A DNA stretch of 64,000 nucleotides from Candidatus Hydrogenedentota bacterium. Lineage in GTDB: Bacteria > Hydrogenedentota > Hydrogenedentia > Hydrogenedentales > Hydrogenedentaceae. The first letter of the stretch is position 1; every line of letters begins with the position of its first letter. The DNA lies in contig JAOAHN010000072.1 of assembly GCA_026415215.1 (NCBI GenBank), positions 1 to 64,000 of the forward strand. The letters run 5' to 3'. Positions 1 through 8,718 of the stretch are shown one piece after another. Below the pieces are notes generated by a model that was given only the letters and a program-made list of their open reading frames with translations, made no database searches and was not told where the DNA came from. Position numbers and translations under genes: made by a program.

Positions 1-181
1 ACATTTCTCGACTAAGTTTACGAAAAAAATATTCTTCGCAAGCTATGTTTGCCTCAGGTGAAATAAAAGATTGATACAACACTTTCATTTGTAAATCTTT
101 CTACATAAAAGTTTTCAGAAATAGACTACAGAGGATAAAAACTGATAATATTTTATAACAATATTCAAGGAGGTAGTTTCA

Positions 182-1264
182 ATGCCCGTTCCTATGAGAG
201 AGTTAATGGAATTAGCAATTCAAGAGAATGCTTCAGATGTTCATCTAAAATTCAAAAATCCTCCAATATTAAGAATAGATGGAGTGCTTCATAGAGTTCC
301 TGGAGTGCCACCACTCTCTGATGAGGACTTGAAATATTATATTTCACAGGTAGCATCTCCAATCGATATAGCAAAATTCGAAAAAGTTTTTGAACTCGAC
401 TTATCATATTACTTTGAAGAGAAAGCACGATTTAGAGTGAATGTATGCAAGGATGACGGCCATATAAGAATAGTAATGAGAGTTATTCCACTTCGTATAA
501 GAACCATAGATGAGTTAGGTTTGCCTCCAATTTTAAAAAAGCTGTGCAAACTTAAAAACGGGTTAATCCTGTTTACAGGACCTACAGGAAGTGGGAAATC
601 GACATCATTAGCAGCTATGATTGAAGAAATTAATACTACTCGTTCCGAACACATAGTAACAATTGAGGATCCGATAGAATATGTCCATCAAGATAAGTTA
701 AGTATAATAACACAAAGAGAAGTAGGACATGATACTCTCTCATTTGCAAATGCGCTTCGGGCAGCACTACGGCAGGATCCAGATGTGATACTAATAGGAG
801 AAATGAGAGATACTGAGACTGTTAGAACTGCCCTGTCATCTGCGGAAACTGGCCACCTCGTGTTCTCGACACTACATACTGTAGATGCTGTAGAAACATT
901 AAATCGTATTATAGAATTTTTTGAACCACATCAACATAATCAAATTAGAAAACAATTGGGAAGTGTACTTAGATCCATTATATCTCAAAGAATTTTACCT
1001 CTCGCTTCGGGAAAAGGTAGATGTGTAGCAGCGGAAATACTAATTGGAACAAGAGCGGTTAGGGATTTTATCGAACAAGGTAAGCCTTTCAGAGATATTG
1101 TTGCTTTAATTCAGGAAGGTAAGGACCAATACGGGATGCAGACTTTTGACCAGGCACTTTATGACCTATGGATTCATAAGAAAATTACTGCTGAAACTGC
1201 TTTAAGTTACGCTACAAGCCCAAAAGATCTAAACTTAAAAATGCAAGGGCTAAATGCTCGATAG
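182..1264 (+). CDS. pilT: Type IV pilus retraction ATPase, PilT/PilU family
   Basis: Walker A GPTGSGKST, VTIEDPIEY, LRAALRQDPDVILIGEMRD, STLHTVDA; strong SD AAGGAGG upstream of ATG. Confidence 0.93.
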   Translation: MPVPMRELMELAIQENASDVHLKFKNPPILRIDGVLHRVPGVPPLSDEDLKYYISQVASPIDIAKFEKVFELDLSYYFEEKARFRVNVCKDDGHIRIVMRVIPLRIRTIDELGLPPILKKLCKLKNGLILFTGPTGSGKSTSLAAMIEEINTTRSEHIVTIEDPIEYVHQDKLSIITQREVGHDTLSFANALRAALRQDPDVILIGEMRDTETVRTALSSAETGHLVFSTLHTVDAVETLNRIIEFFEPHQHNQIRKQLGSVLRSIISQRILPLASGKGRCVAAEILIGTRAVRDFIEQGKPFRDIVALIQEGKDQYGMQTFDQALYDLWIHKKITAETALSYATSPKDLNLKMQGLNAR

Positions 1265-2072
1265 AATCTCTAATAATATAGATGTTACTTTTATATTTAT
1301 AATTAGTGTTCTACTTTTGACAAGAGGGATTTTTGCTGATACACAAAACCTTGTAACGAATGGTGGCTTTGAAAATGTGAGAGAAAATCAACCTCTGCAT
1401 TGGAACTTATACCTTGAACCAAATGAGGGATCTTATGGGGGAATTGATAGAAATGTTTTTAATGATGGTTCTCAAAGCGTATTTATAAGTCATATTAGAC
1501 ATTACAAAGTTGAGCCTCTAAACAATTGGAATCAGAGAATTTCTACTTCAGAAAACTTGCGAAAGCTCTTGTTAAGTGGATACATAAAAACTAAAGAAGC
1601 AACTAAAGCTTATTTTCTACTCCAATTCTGGAATAAAAATGGTAGGATTGTAAACTCAGTGAAAACTGAGGAGGTTACCGGGACTAACGACTGGGTAAAT
1701 GTCACAAAGGAATGCAAAGTCCCCGAAGGTACAAACTTTATAATGCTACGGTGTGTACTTGAAGGAGTAGGAACAGTGTGGTTTGATAATGTTACCCTGT
1801 CCTCCGATTCCAGTACTTCCTCAGAGCCAGCTTCGGAAGATATCTCAGTAATTTTGGAAAAGTTAGACAGGATAGAAAAAGAGATTAATAATGTTAGGGG
1901 AGAGTATATTTATTTGAGAAATAGGGTAGAGGAACTCGAAAAAAGACTCTATAATCGTCTTGAAAAAATGTTATTACCCGAGGTAGATGTTTCTCCTAAA
2001 AATTTTCCACAAACTCCGGATAAACAACAGATTCTTCCTCCAGGTATAACTTTAGAAGATATTCAAAAATGA
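1254..2072 (+). CDS. Secreted protein with CBM_4_9-like beta-sandwich (NLVTNGGFEN...WFDNVTL) and C-terminal coiled coil
   Basis: N-terminal hydrophobic signal segment; CBM-like start and end motifs; heptad-like segment ILEKLDRIEKEINNVRGEYIYLRNRVEELEKRL; overlaps pilT stop. Confidence 0.6.
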   Translation: MLDRISNNIDVTFIFIISVLLLTRGIFADTQNLVTNGGFENVRENQPLHWNLYLEPNEGSYGGIDRNVFNDGSQSVFISHIRHYKVEPLNNWNQRISTSENLRKLLLSGYIKTKEATKAYFLLQFWNKNGRIVNSVKTEEVTGTNDWVNVTKECKVPEGTNFIMLRCVLEGVGTVWFDNVTLSSDSSTSSEPASEDISVILEKLDRIEKEINNVRGEYIYLRNRVEELEKRLYNRLEKMLLPEVDVSPKNFPQTPDKQQILPPGITLEDIQK

Positions 2073-2188
2073 CACAAGAGATTAGAATCTTACTTATCTC
2101 TATTCTTACTGGAGTTATTGCAGGAGGATGGTTTTTAATCTTCTGGTTCTTAATAGATTTAGTATTTAGAGAAATTAGAAAGAGGTAG
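2069..2188 (+). CDS. Small single-pass membrane protein, 39 aa (MTQEIRILLISILTGVIAGGWFLIFWFLIDLVFREIRKR)
   Basis: Not in the ORF track (below length cutoff); ATGA overlap with the upstream stop; hydrophobic core flanked by charged ends. Confidence 0.5.
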   Translation: MTQEIRILLISILTGVIAGGWFLIFWFLIDLVFREIRKR

Positions 2189-2260
2189 TTCATAAATACA
2201 GTTCATAAATTTTTAGTCTAAAGAATTTACTTTTAAGGAATAATCTACCAACTTCTTCAC

Positions 2261-2291
2261 TTGACAAGTGAGAGTGAATTTAAAATATAAT
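2261..2291 (+). promoter_or_regulatory. Candidate sigma70-type promoter of the tetR-RND operon
   Basis: TTGACA at 2261-2266 and TATAAT at 2286-2291 (19 bp spacer, longer than optimal). Confidence 0.4.
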
Positions 2292-2299
2292 TATCAAAA

Positions 2300-2326
2300 C
2301 AATCGTTTGAACTAAACAAATGTTTG
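2300..2326 (+). promoter_or_regulatory. Candidate tandem TetR operator
   Basis: CAATCGTTTG (2300-2309) and CAAATGTTTG (2317-2326), CAAA/TTTG-type dyads with centres 17 bp apart, just upstream of the regulator ATG. Confidence 0.4.
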
Positions 2327-2335
2327 ATTTATAAC

Positions 2336-2986
2336 ATGACTATCGAATTTGTTGGAAAAAAGTTAGAACTAATAGAAACAGCGGGACAACTGTTCGCTGA
2401 CTTAGGTGTACAAGGTACTTCTATTAGGCACATTGTTAAAAAGTGCGGTGTGAATATTGCTTCAATCAATTACTATTTTGGCTCTAAAGAGAACCTTTAT
2501 ATAGAAACATTAAAATATGTAGCTTGGCAAGTAAGATGTCCATTAGCAAATCAACTTCTATCTAAATCTTCAATTGACTTTTCTTCTATTCAAACTAAGC
2601 AAAAAATAATAAAAGCTCTTGTTAAGGAAAGAGTAGAGAAATATTTATCTGACAAGTATCCTACTTGGTATTCAAAACTGCTTCTTAGAAGCCTTATTGA
2701 GCCACCTGAAAATTTGAAAGCAGTGATTCAAAATACATTTCTTCTCGAGCTTAACGACCTAATTGAGGTTTTTTCTAAGTGTGCACCCCAAAAAAACAAA
2801 GAAGAGTGTAGGTATTGGGCATTCTCTCTCCTCGGAGAAGTTTCCTTTTATGCTTTTGCTGAACCAGCAGTTAAATTGTCATTAAGTCAGGAAGGTGGAT
2901 ATTCAAAAAAGTTCTTAAAAAAACTTCAAGATCACATATCAAGTCTAATTCTCAAAGGATTAGATCTTTGGAGTGGTAATGTATGA
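2336..2986 (+). CDS. TetR/AcrR family transcriptional regulator
   Basis: HTH region GTSIRHIVKKCGVNIASINYYFGSKENLYIETL; ORF track starts at TTG 2324 but ATG 2336 (MTIEFVGKK) is more likely. Confidence 0.88.
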   Translation: MTIEFVGKKLELIETAGQLFADLGVQGTSIRHIVKKCGVNIASINYYFGSKENLYIETLKYVAWQVRCPLANQLLSKSSIDFSSIQTKQKIIKALVKERVEKYLSDKYPTWYSKLLLRSLIEPPENLKAVIQNTFLLELNDLIEVFSKCAPQKNKEECRYWAFSLLGEVSFYAFAEPAVKLSLSQEGGYSKKFLKKLQDHISSLILKGLDLWSGNV

Positions 2987-4419
2987 AAATTTGTTTATTT
3001 AAGAAAAAACTTCTTTTCTTTAGACTTATATTTAAATATGGATATAGTCTTTTATTTCTGATTTTTCTATTATTAACCAACTGTGGGACCCTCAATGGTA
3101 ATACGAAGACCCTAAATAGCATCGATTCAGTATCAAAAGAAATTCAAACCAGGGGGGTGAGCTTGGAGGATGGAGAAAACACTTTATCCCTTGATGATTG
3201 TATTAGGATAGCTTTGAAAAATAATGTTCTAATTAGAACTGCAGAGGTCGAAAAAAAAATATCAAAGCTCGACAAAAATATTGCCTTTTCTAATTTTCTC
3301 CCGCAGATAGTTGCTGAATATCAGTTAATAACTTATGATAGACAGCCAATGGTTTCATTATTAGGACCTTTTCCTGTCGCTATGCAAGATAAAACTATAA
3401 GAATGGCTGATATGAGTCTGCAAATGCCAATTTTCGCACCTGCAACTTGGTTTATTTATGATCTGAGGAAAAAGGGGGTGAGTATTTCTAACATTCTGTA
3501 TGAATACACTTGTCAAATGATTGCTTTTCAAACAACGGTGCTGTACTATCAATTATTACTTCTCTATAACTTGGAAAAAACATTAGAATTCCAATTGAAA
3601 TCTGTAGATGAATTGAAATCTCAGATTGAGTCATTTTATGAAGAAGGTCTAATAACTCAATCGCAATTAGAAAAAATTCTCCTTCTAAAACAACTGAGAG
3701 AACATGACTTAAGTGTATGTAGGTATGAAATCCAGAATGCAAAAGGGAAATTAAACTCAGTGATGGGGATTTTTCCTACTGAAGATATTTCATTGAAATT
3801 TCAAGATCCCATATCCTTGCCCGAGGGAGATTTGGAAGATTGGATTTTGGAATGTTTAGAGAACCACCCACGATTAAAAATTGAAGAGAAAAAAATTGAG
3901 GTAGCAAGTGACCAGGTTAAACTTGCTATCTCTCAGTTTTTGCCTGTGTTAGGTGCTTTTTCCCAATGGCAATATACCTCAAATAGCTTTAATTTCTATT
4001 CTCAATCAGTTATGAATGGTTTATTTGGAATGTTGACTGTTTTCAATGGTTTTAGAAACATTCAAGAGTATAAAAAAGCAAGACTAACTAAAGAAAAAAC
4101 TTTCATAGAATTAGAAAATACTGTTTTATCCCTCATAGTGGGGATTCTGAGCGCAAAGTCGAACCTGGATAAGGCTATTGAAGACATTAAACTCGCTGAG
4201 AAGGCGCTAATTTATCAAAAAGAATATTTTAGAGAAATCCAGGAGAAGTGGAATGAGGGAGTAGTTAGCGAGGTAGATTTGGTCTCTGCCAAAGCAGAGT
4301 TGGATATTGCCGAAATAAATTTAATGACTGCGAAGATTCAGGAACAGATTGCTCGTGCACTTGTTTGGAACTCTATAGGAAAAACATACAAAGGTAATAT
4401 ACTCACCTCAGTACCGTAA
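2983..4419 (+). CDS. TolC-family outer membrane efflux lipoprotein
   Basis: Lipobox-like LLTNC; SLDDCIRIALKNNVLI; long helical repeats; ATGA overlap with tetR; located before MFP and RND genes. Confidence 0.87.
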   Translation: MKICLFKKKLLFFRLIFKYGYSLLFLIFLLLTNCGTLNGNTKTLNSIDSVSKEIQTRGVSLEDGENTLSLDDCIRIALKNNVLIRTAEVEKKISKLDKNIAFSNFLPQIVAEYQLITYDRQPMVSLLGPFPVAMQDKTIRMADMSLQMPIFAPATWFIYDLRKKGVSISNILYEYTCQMIAFQTTVLYYQLLLLYNLEKTLEFQLKSVDELKSQIESFYEEGLITQSQLEKILLLKQLREHDLSVCRYEIQNAKGKLNSVMGIFPTEDISLKFQDPISLPEGDLEDWILECLENHPRLKIEEKKIEVASDQVKLAISQFLPVLGAFSQWQYTSNSFNFYSQSVMNGLFGMLTVFNGFRNIQEYKKARLTKEKTFIELENTVLSLIVGILSAKSNLDKAIEDIKLAEKALIYQKEYFREIQEKWNEGVVSEVDLVSAKAELDIAEINLMTAKIQEQIARALVWNSIGKTYKGNILTSVP

Positions 4420-4437
4420 CAGTGGAGGTATAACTTT

Positions 4438-5628
4438 ATGAAATTTACTACTATAATGAATATCTACTTAATTCTAATCTTCATGCAAGTTTTTTGTTTT
4501 ATCCAATTAGCTGGTTGTGATACTTCAAAAGCTCTTGCCCAGAAAGATAGTAAAGAAGAGGCTTTTCCTGTAAAAACTACCACCGTTTCGAAAAGAACTT
4601 TCAAGAAGACCGTTCTCGTTCAAGGTAATATAGACACAAAAGAGCATGCTGTAGTATCGGCAAGGATTGACGGTGTTCTTACGGACTTATTTGTAGATAA
4701 AGGTGACGAAGTTATTGCAAACCAAACACCTCTTTTCCAAGTGGACAAAGTTAAAGTAGAGCAGGCGCTTGGGATAGCGAAGCAAGACCTTGCAGTGGCT
4801 AAAGCGGGACTTAAACAGGCTGAGGCAAATCTTGCAAGTATGCAAGCCCAATTCGAAAAAGCAAAGGTAGATTATGAGAGGTTTCAAAGACTATATGAAA
4901 AGAAAGCAGTTTCGAAAGATGCTTTAGAATTGCAAGAGACAAGGTATAAGGCAACTAAAGCGGGATTAGAACATGCGGAGGCGTTGCTTCAACTTGCTCA
5001 GGAACAACTTAAGAAAGCAGAGTATGCGGTGAAAATAGCGGAGAAAACTTACTCAGACTCTTTGGTATATGCTCCAATATCGGGGAAGGTAAGTTATAAG
5101 TTTATAGAAAAGAATGAATTCGTTGGGGGAGGTAGACCTGTGCTAAAAATAGATAATCCTACAGTTCTCGAAGCATGTGCATTTCTCCCTGTTGAGGTTT
5201 ACAGTTCAGTAGAGTTAAATAGAACTGTAGCAAAACTATATTTGTCTGGAAGAGAAATAGGAGATTTTCCTATTACATATAAGAGCCCAACAGTTTTGCC
5301 CACTCTGAGAACCTTCGAAGTAAAAGTGTTAATTACTAATCCTGTGCCTGAAATGATTCCAGGGACTATGATAGATGTTGAAGTAATTTTAGAAGAGAGG
5401 CAAAACTTAGGGGTTCCCAAGGAAAGCGTCGTCGCTACAACTACAGAGAAGTATGTTTTTAAGTCAGTAGATAATAAAGCTTTGAAAACTTTAATAGAAA
5501 CAGGGTTTGAAACTGATGGCTGGGTTGAGGTTATTAGTGGAGAATTGAGGGAAGGTGATAAGGTGATTTCAATGGGACAAAATTTCATTAAGGATGGCCA
5601 AACTATACAGATTCTCTCAGAGGAGTAA
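4438..5628 (+). CDS. RND efflux periplasmic adaptor (MFP/HlyD family), lipoprotein
   Basis: Lipobox LAGC; barrel-sandwich hybrid ARIDGVLTDLFVDKGDEV; coiled-coil hairpin; YAPISGKV. Confidence 0.92.
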   Translation: MKFTTIMNIYLILIFMQVFCFIQLAGCDTSKALAQKDSKEEAFPVKTTTVSKRTFKKTVLVQGNIDTKEHAVVSARIDGVLTDLFVDKGDEVIANQTPLFQVDKVKVEQALGIAKQDLAVAKAGLKQAEANLASMQAQFEKAKVDYERFQRLYEKKAVSKDALELQETRYKATKAGLEHAEALLQLAQEQLKKAEYAVKIAEKTYSDSLVYAPISGKVSYKFIEKNEFVGGGRPVLKIDNPTVLEACAFLPVEVYSSVELNRTVAKLYLSGREIGDFPITYKSPTVLPTLRTFEVKVLITNPVPEMIPGTMIDVEVILEERQNLGVPKESVVATTTEKYVFKSVDNKALKTLIETGFETDGWVEVISGELREGDKVISMGQNFIKDGQTIQILSEE

Positions 5629-5634
5629 TTGATA

Positions 5635-8600
5635 ATGAGCCTTCCAGAATTATCGGTTCGAAGACCTGTAGCAATGTCCTGTCTTTTCATAGGATTGACA
5701 TTTTTAGGGATAGATGCCTATTTTCGGATGGGATTGGAGTTTTTTCCCAAGGTAGATGTTCCCTATGTTACCGTAGTTACTGTTTATCCGGGAGCAGGTC
5801 CAGAAGAGATAGAATCCGATATAGCAAGAAAGATTGAAGATGCGGTGGTTACCATAGACGGACTGAAACATGTTACTTCTACCTGTATGGAGAATGTATG
5901 CCAAACACTGCTTGAATTTAATTTAAATGTTGATGTCGATGTTGCTGCATACGATGTCAGAGAGAAACTTGACTTAATTACTAACGAATTTCCCGAAGGC
6001 ACAGAAAAACCAAAGGTTTTGAAGTTTGACATTAATGCGGTCCCGATTATAGATCTTGCCTTGACAGGAAATCTACCTGTAGAAGAAATTTATGATTATG
6101 CCGACAACGAACTCAAGGATAAACTCACCACGATAGAGGGTGTGGCGAGTGTAGAACTAATTGGGGGCAATAAAAGGGAGGTGCATGTTTTATTAGACAG
6201 AAAAAAACTTTCCGCGAGGGGATTAACCTCCTTAGACATAGTTGAGGCTATTCAAAAAGGAGTAAAGTTAATTCCTTCAGGAAGAGTAAAAGAGACTAAA
6301 ACAGAGTATTCTGTCAAGTTCGATGCTGAGTATTCTCAGCTTGAAGCACTTGAATCACTGCCTTTGAAAGCTAAAGACGGGTCTCGATGTTATCTAAAGG
6401 ATGTGGGGAAAATAGTGTTCTCATCCAAAGAACTTCGGCAAACTGCTTATATCGACACAAAACCTTGTGTGAACATAAGGGTGGTTAAGAAAGCAGAGGC
6501 AAATGCCTTAAGAGTCGTGAACGCAGTAAAATTGGCCGTGGAAAATATAAGGAAAACATTACCTGCGGAGTTAGACTTAATATGGGTTAATGACGACGGT
6601 TTGTTCATTCAATCTACAGTCGATAGCACAATATCAAATATATTCCAAGGAATTATCTTAACCGCCATAATCTTGTTTTTCTTCTTGTATAACTTCAGAT
6701 TAACTTTTATAGTAGGAATTACAATGCCCTTAACAATAATAATAGGGCTCTTTTTTATCAAATTGCTTGGATATACCCTTAATGTTAGTACTTTAATATC
6801 ACTTGGGCTTTCTGTAGGAATTCTTGTAACTAACTCCATAGTTGTTCTCGAAAGTATAATGTCAGAATTCGCCACAAGTAGAGACGCTAAAAATGCTGCT
6901 ATCAATGGTGCAAACAAGGTTTTTATTGCTGTTCTCGCAAGCGCTGGCACTAATCTTGTAGTGCTTTTTCCCGTAGCTACTATGGGTTCCCAAGTCGGCT
7001 TATTTATGGCACCATTTGCTTGGACAATGATAATCGTTACAGCTGTGTCCTTATTCATTTCGTTTACTTTGACACCTCTTCTTGCCTCCATATTGTTAAA
7101 ACCATCTAAAGAGGTTGGTTTTTTAGTTACTCTCGCTAATGCATTTGATACAGTGTTAGATAAAATTAAAAACGCCTATGAAAATATACTTAGGATTTTT
7201 GAGCAGAGGAAAACATTGGCGGTTATCTTCACAATTGTAGTAATAGGCATGTTTATCCATGCTTTTTTTCTGATACCTAAAGTTGGATTTGGTTTTTTTG
7301 AAGAACCTGATCGAGGTACTGTGATAGTAAGATTGGAGTACCCTACGAATTATAACTTAAACACTACCATTGAAAGAGTGAAAGAAGTAGAGAGTAAATT
7401 AAGAGATTTACCGTATTTAAAACACATCTTATCTACGGTAGGCAAGGTTCAAGGAATCATAGGTCAAAGTTCAGAGGGAGTTTACCTCGCCCAAATATTA
7501 TTGGTGTTTGATGAGAAGACTAAAAGACCTGAATATTCTATTCATAGAATTAAGGACCTCGTTAGAGAAAGACTGAGAAAACATTTAGATTGTCAAATTA
7601 GGGTAGGAACGCCAACTGCGGTTGGAGGCATGAGTGTTCCGATTGAATTAGAAATTTCTGGAGAAGATAGAGAAGAAATAAGAAAAATTACCACTACTAT
7701 TAAGGAACATGCTCACGAAGTGCCAGGGTTATTAGATGTTGATACAAGCATAAGGATAGGTAGACCCGAGATTAGAGTGTTGCCTAATAAACCTCTCCTA
7801 ACTGACCTTAATATTCCACCCATAGTTGTTGGGATGCTTATGAGAGGAAATTTAGAAGGGATAACGGCGGGTGTGTTCAAGAAGAGTGGAAGGAGCTACG
7901 ATATAGTAGTGAAAATGGAAGAAGAATTGGGTAAAGAACAGGTAGAAAGTTTTCTACTTCCTGGCGCTCCAGGAATGCCAATTACGCTATCCTCCGTTGC
8001 AAAAATAGAAGAGAGCAAAGCCCCCGTGGCACTTTATAGAAAGAATAAGAAAAGGATAGAAAAGTTATTTGCAACTCTTGTCCCCGGAAAGCCTCTCGGA
8101 ACAGCAGTAGATGAGCTTACTCAAATCATTCGAAAATATGTGGAACTTCCGCCCGGCTATGATTTTTACTACTTCGGTGAATACGAGGTGATGGTAGAAG
8201 CCCAAGTAGAGTTCGCGAGGGCAGGTATCATCGCCATTGTTTTGGTGATACTTACTTTGTCTGCCATCCTTGAGTCATTTAAACAACCTTTCTTTATACT
8301 CGTAACTCTTCCACTTGGACTAATAGGGGTTATATGGGCACTGTATCTTACAGGTTATTCTCTTTCAATGTTCGTATTGCTTGGCTTGGTGATGTTATCA
8401 GGAATAGTTGTTAACAATGCCATATTGATTATTGACAGACTGAATCAACTCGTTGCTTCCGGAGTACAGAGACATAAAGCAATGATTCAGTCAGCAAAGG
8501 AACAATTTAGACCAATACTTATGATTACTCTCGCAGCCATTGCAGGAATGCTTCCACTTGCTTTGGGTAGAGGTATAGGTAGTGAAATTAGAACTGACTT

Positions 8601-8718
8601 AGGATTTGCAAGCATTGGGGGAATAGCAATAAGTGGACTTCTCACACTTGTAGTTATACCCATATTGTATGACTTATTCACAAGAGGCAAAATTGAAAAA
8701 AACCAGGATAATAAATAA
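5635..8718 (+). CDS. RND-family efflux permease (AcrB-like, HAE1-type)
   Basis: PGAGPEEIESDIARKIEDAV, 12-TM layout with two large periplasmic loops, ELSVRRPVA start; ORF track extends to 5629. Confidence 0.93.
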   Translation: MSLPELSVRRPVAMSCLFIGLTFLGIDAYFRMGLEFFPKVDVPYVTVVTVYPGAGPEEIESDIARKIEDAVVTIDGLKHVTSTCMENVCQTLLEFNLNVDVDVAAYDVREKLDLITNEFPEGTEKPKVLKFDINAVPIIDLALTGNLPVEEIYDYADNELKDKLTTIEGVASVELIGGNKREVHVLLDRKKLSARGLTSLDIVEAIQKGVKLIPSGRVKETKTEYSVKFDAEYSQLEALESLPLKAKDGSRCYLKDVGKIVFSSKELRQTAYIDTKPCVNIRVVKKAEANALRVVNAVKLAVENIRKTLPAELDLIWVNDDGLFIQSTVDSTISNIFQGIILTAIILFFFLYNFRLTFIVGITMPLTIIIGLFFIKLLGYTLNVSTLISLGLSVGILVTNSIVVLESIMSEFATSRDAKNAAINGANKVFIAVLASAGTNLVVLFPVATMGSQVGLFMAPFAWTMIIVTAVSLFISFTLTPLLASILLKPSKEVGFLVTLANAFDTVLDKIKNAYENILRIFEQRKTLAVIFTIVVIGMFIHAFFLIPKVGFGFFEEPDRGTVIVRLEYPTNYNLNTTIERVKEVESKLRDLPYLKHILSTVGKVQGIIGQSSEGVYLAQILLVFDEKTKRPEYSIHRIKDLVRERLRKHLDCQIRVGTPTAVGGMSVPIELEISGEDREEIRKITTTIKEHAHEVPGLLDVDTSIRIGRPEIRVLPNKPLLTDLNIPPIVVGMLMRGNLEGITAGVFKKSGRSYDIVVKMEEELGKEQVESFLLPGAPGMPITLSSVAKIEESKAPVALYRKNKKRIEKLFATLVPGKPLGTAVDELTQIIRKYVELPPGYDFYYFGEYEVMVEAQVEFARAGIIAIVLVILTLSAILESFKQPFFILVTLPLGLIGVIWALYLTGYSLSMFVLLGLVMLSGIVVNNAILIIDRLNQLVASGVQRHKAMIQSAKEQFRPILMITLAAIAGMLPLALGRGIGSEIRTDLGFASIGGIAISGLLTLVVIPILYDLFTRGKIEKNQDNK

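Noticed and set aside
6609-7091. Antisense ORF (160 aa) inside the RND permease
   Set aside because: Lies wholly opposite a well-supported TM region; hydrophobic composition mirrors the sense strand and there is no SD or domain support.
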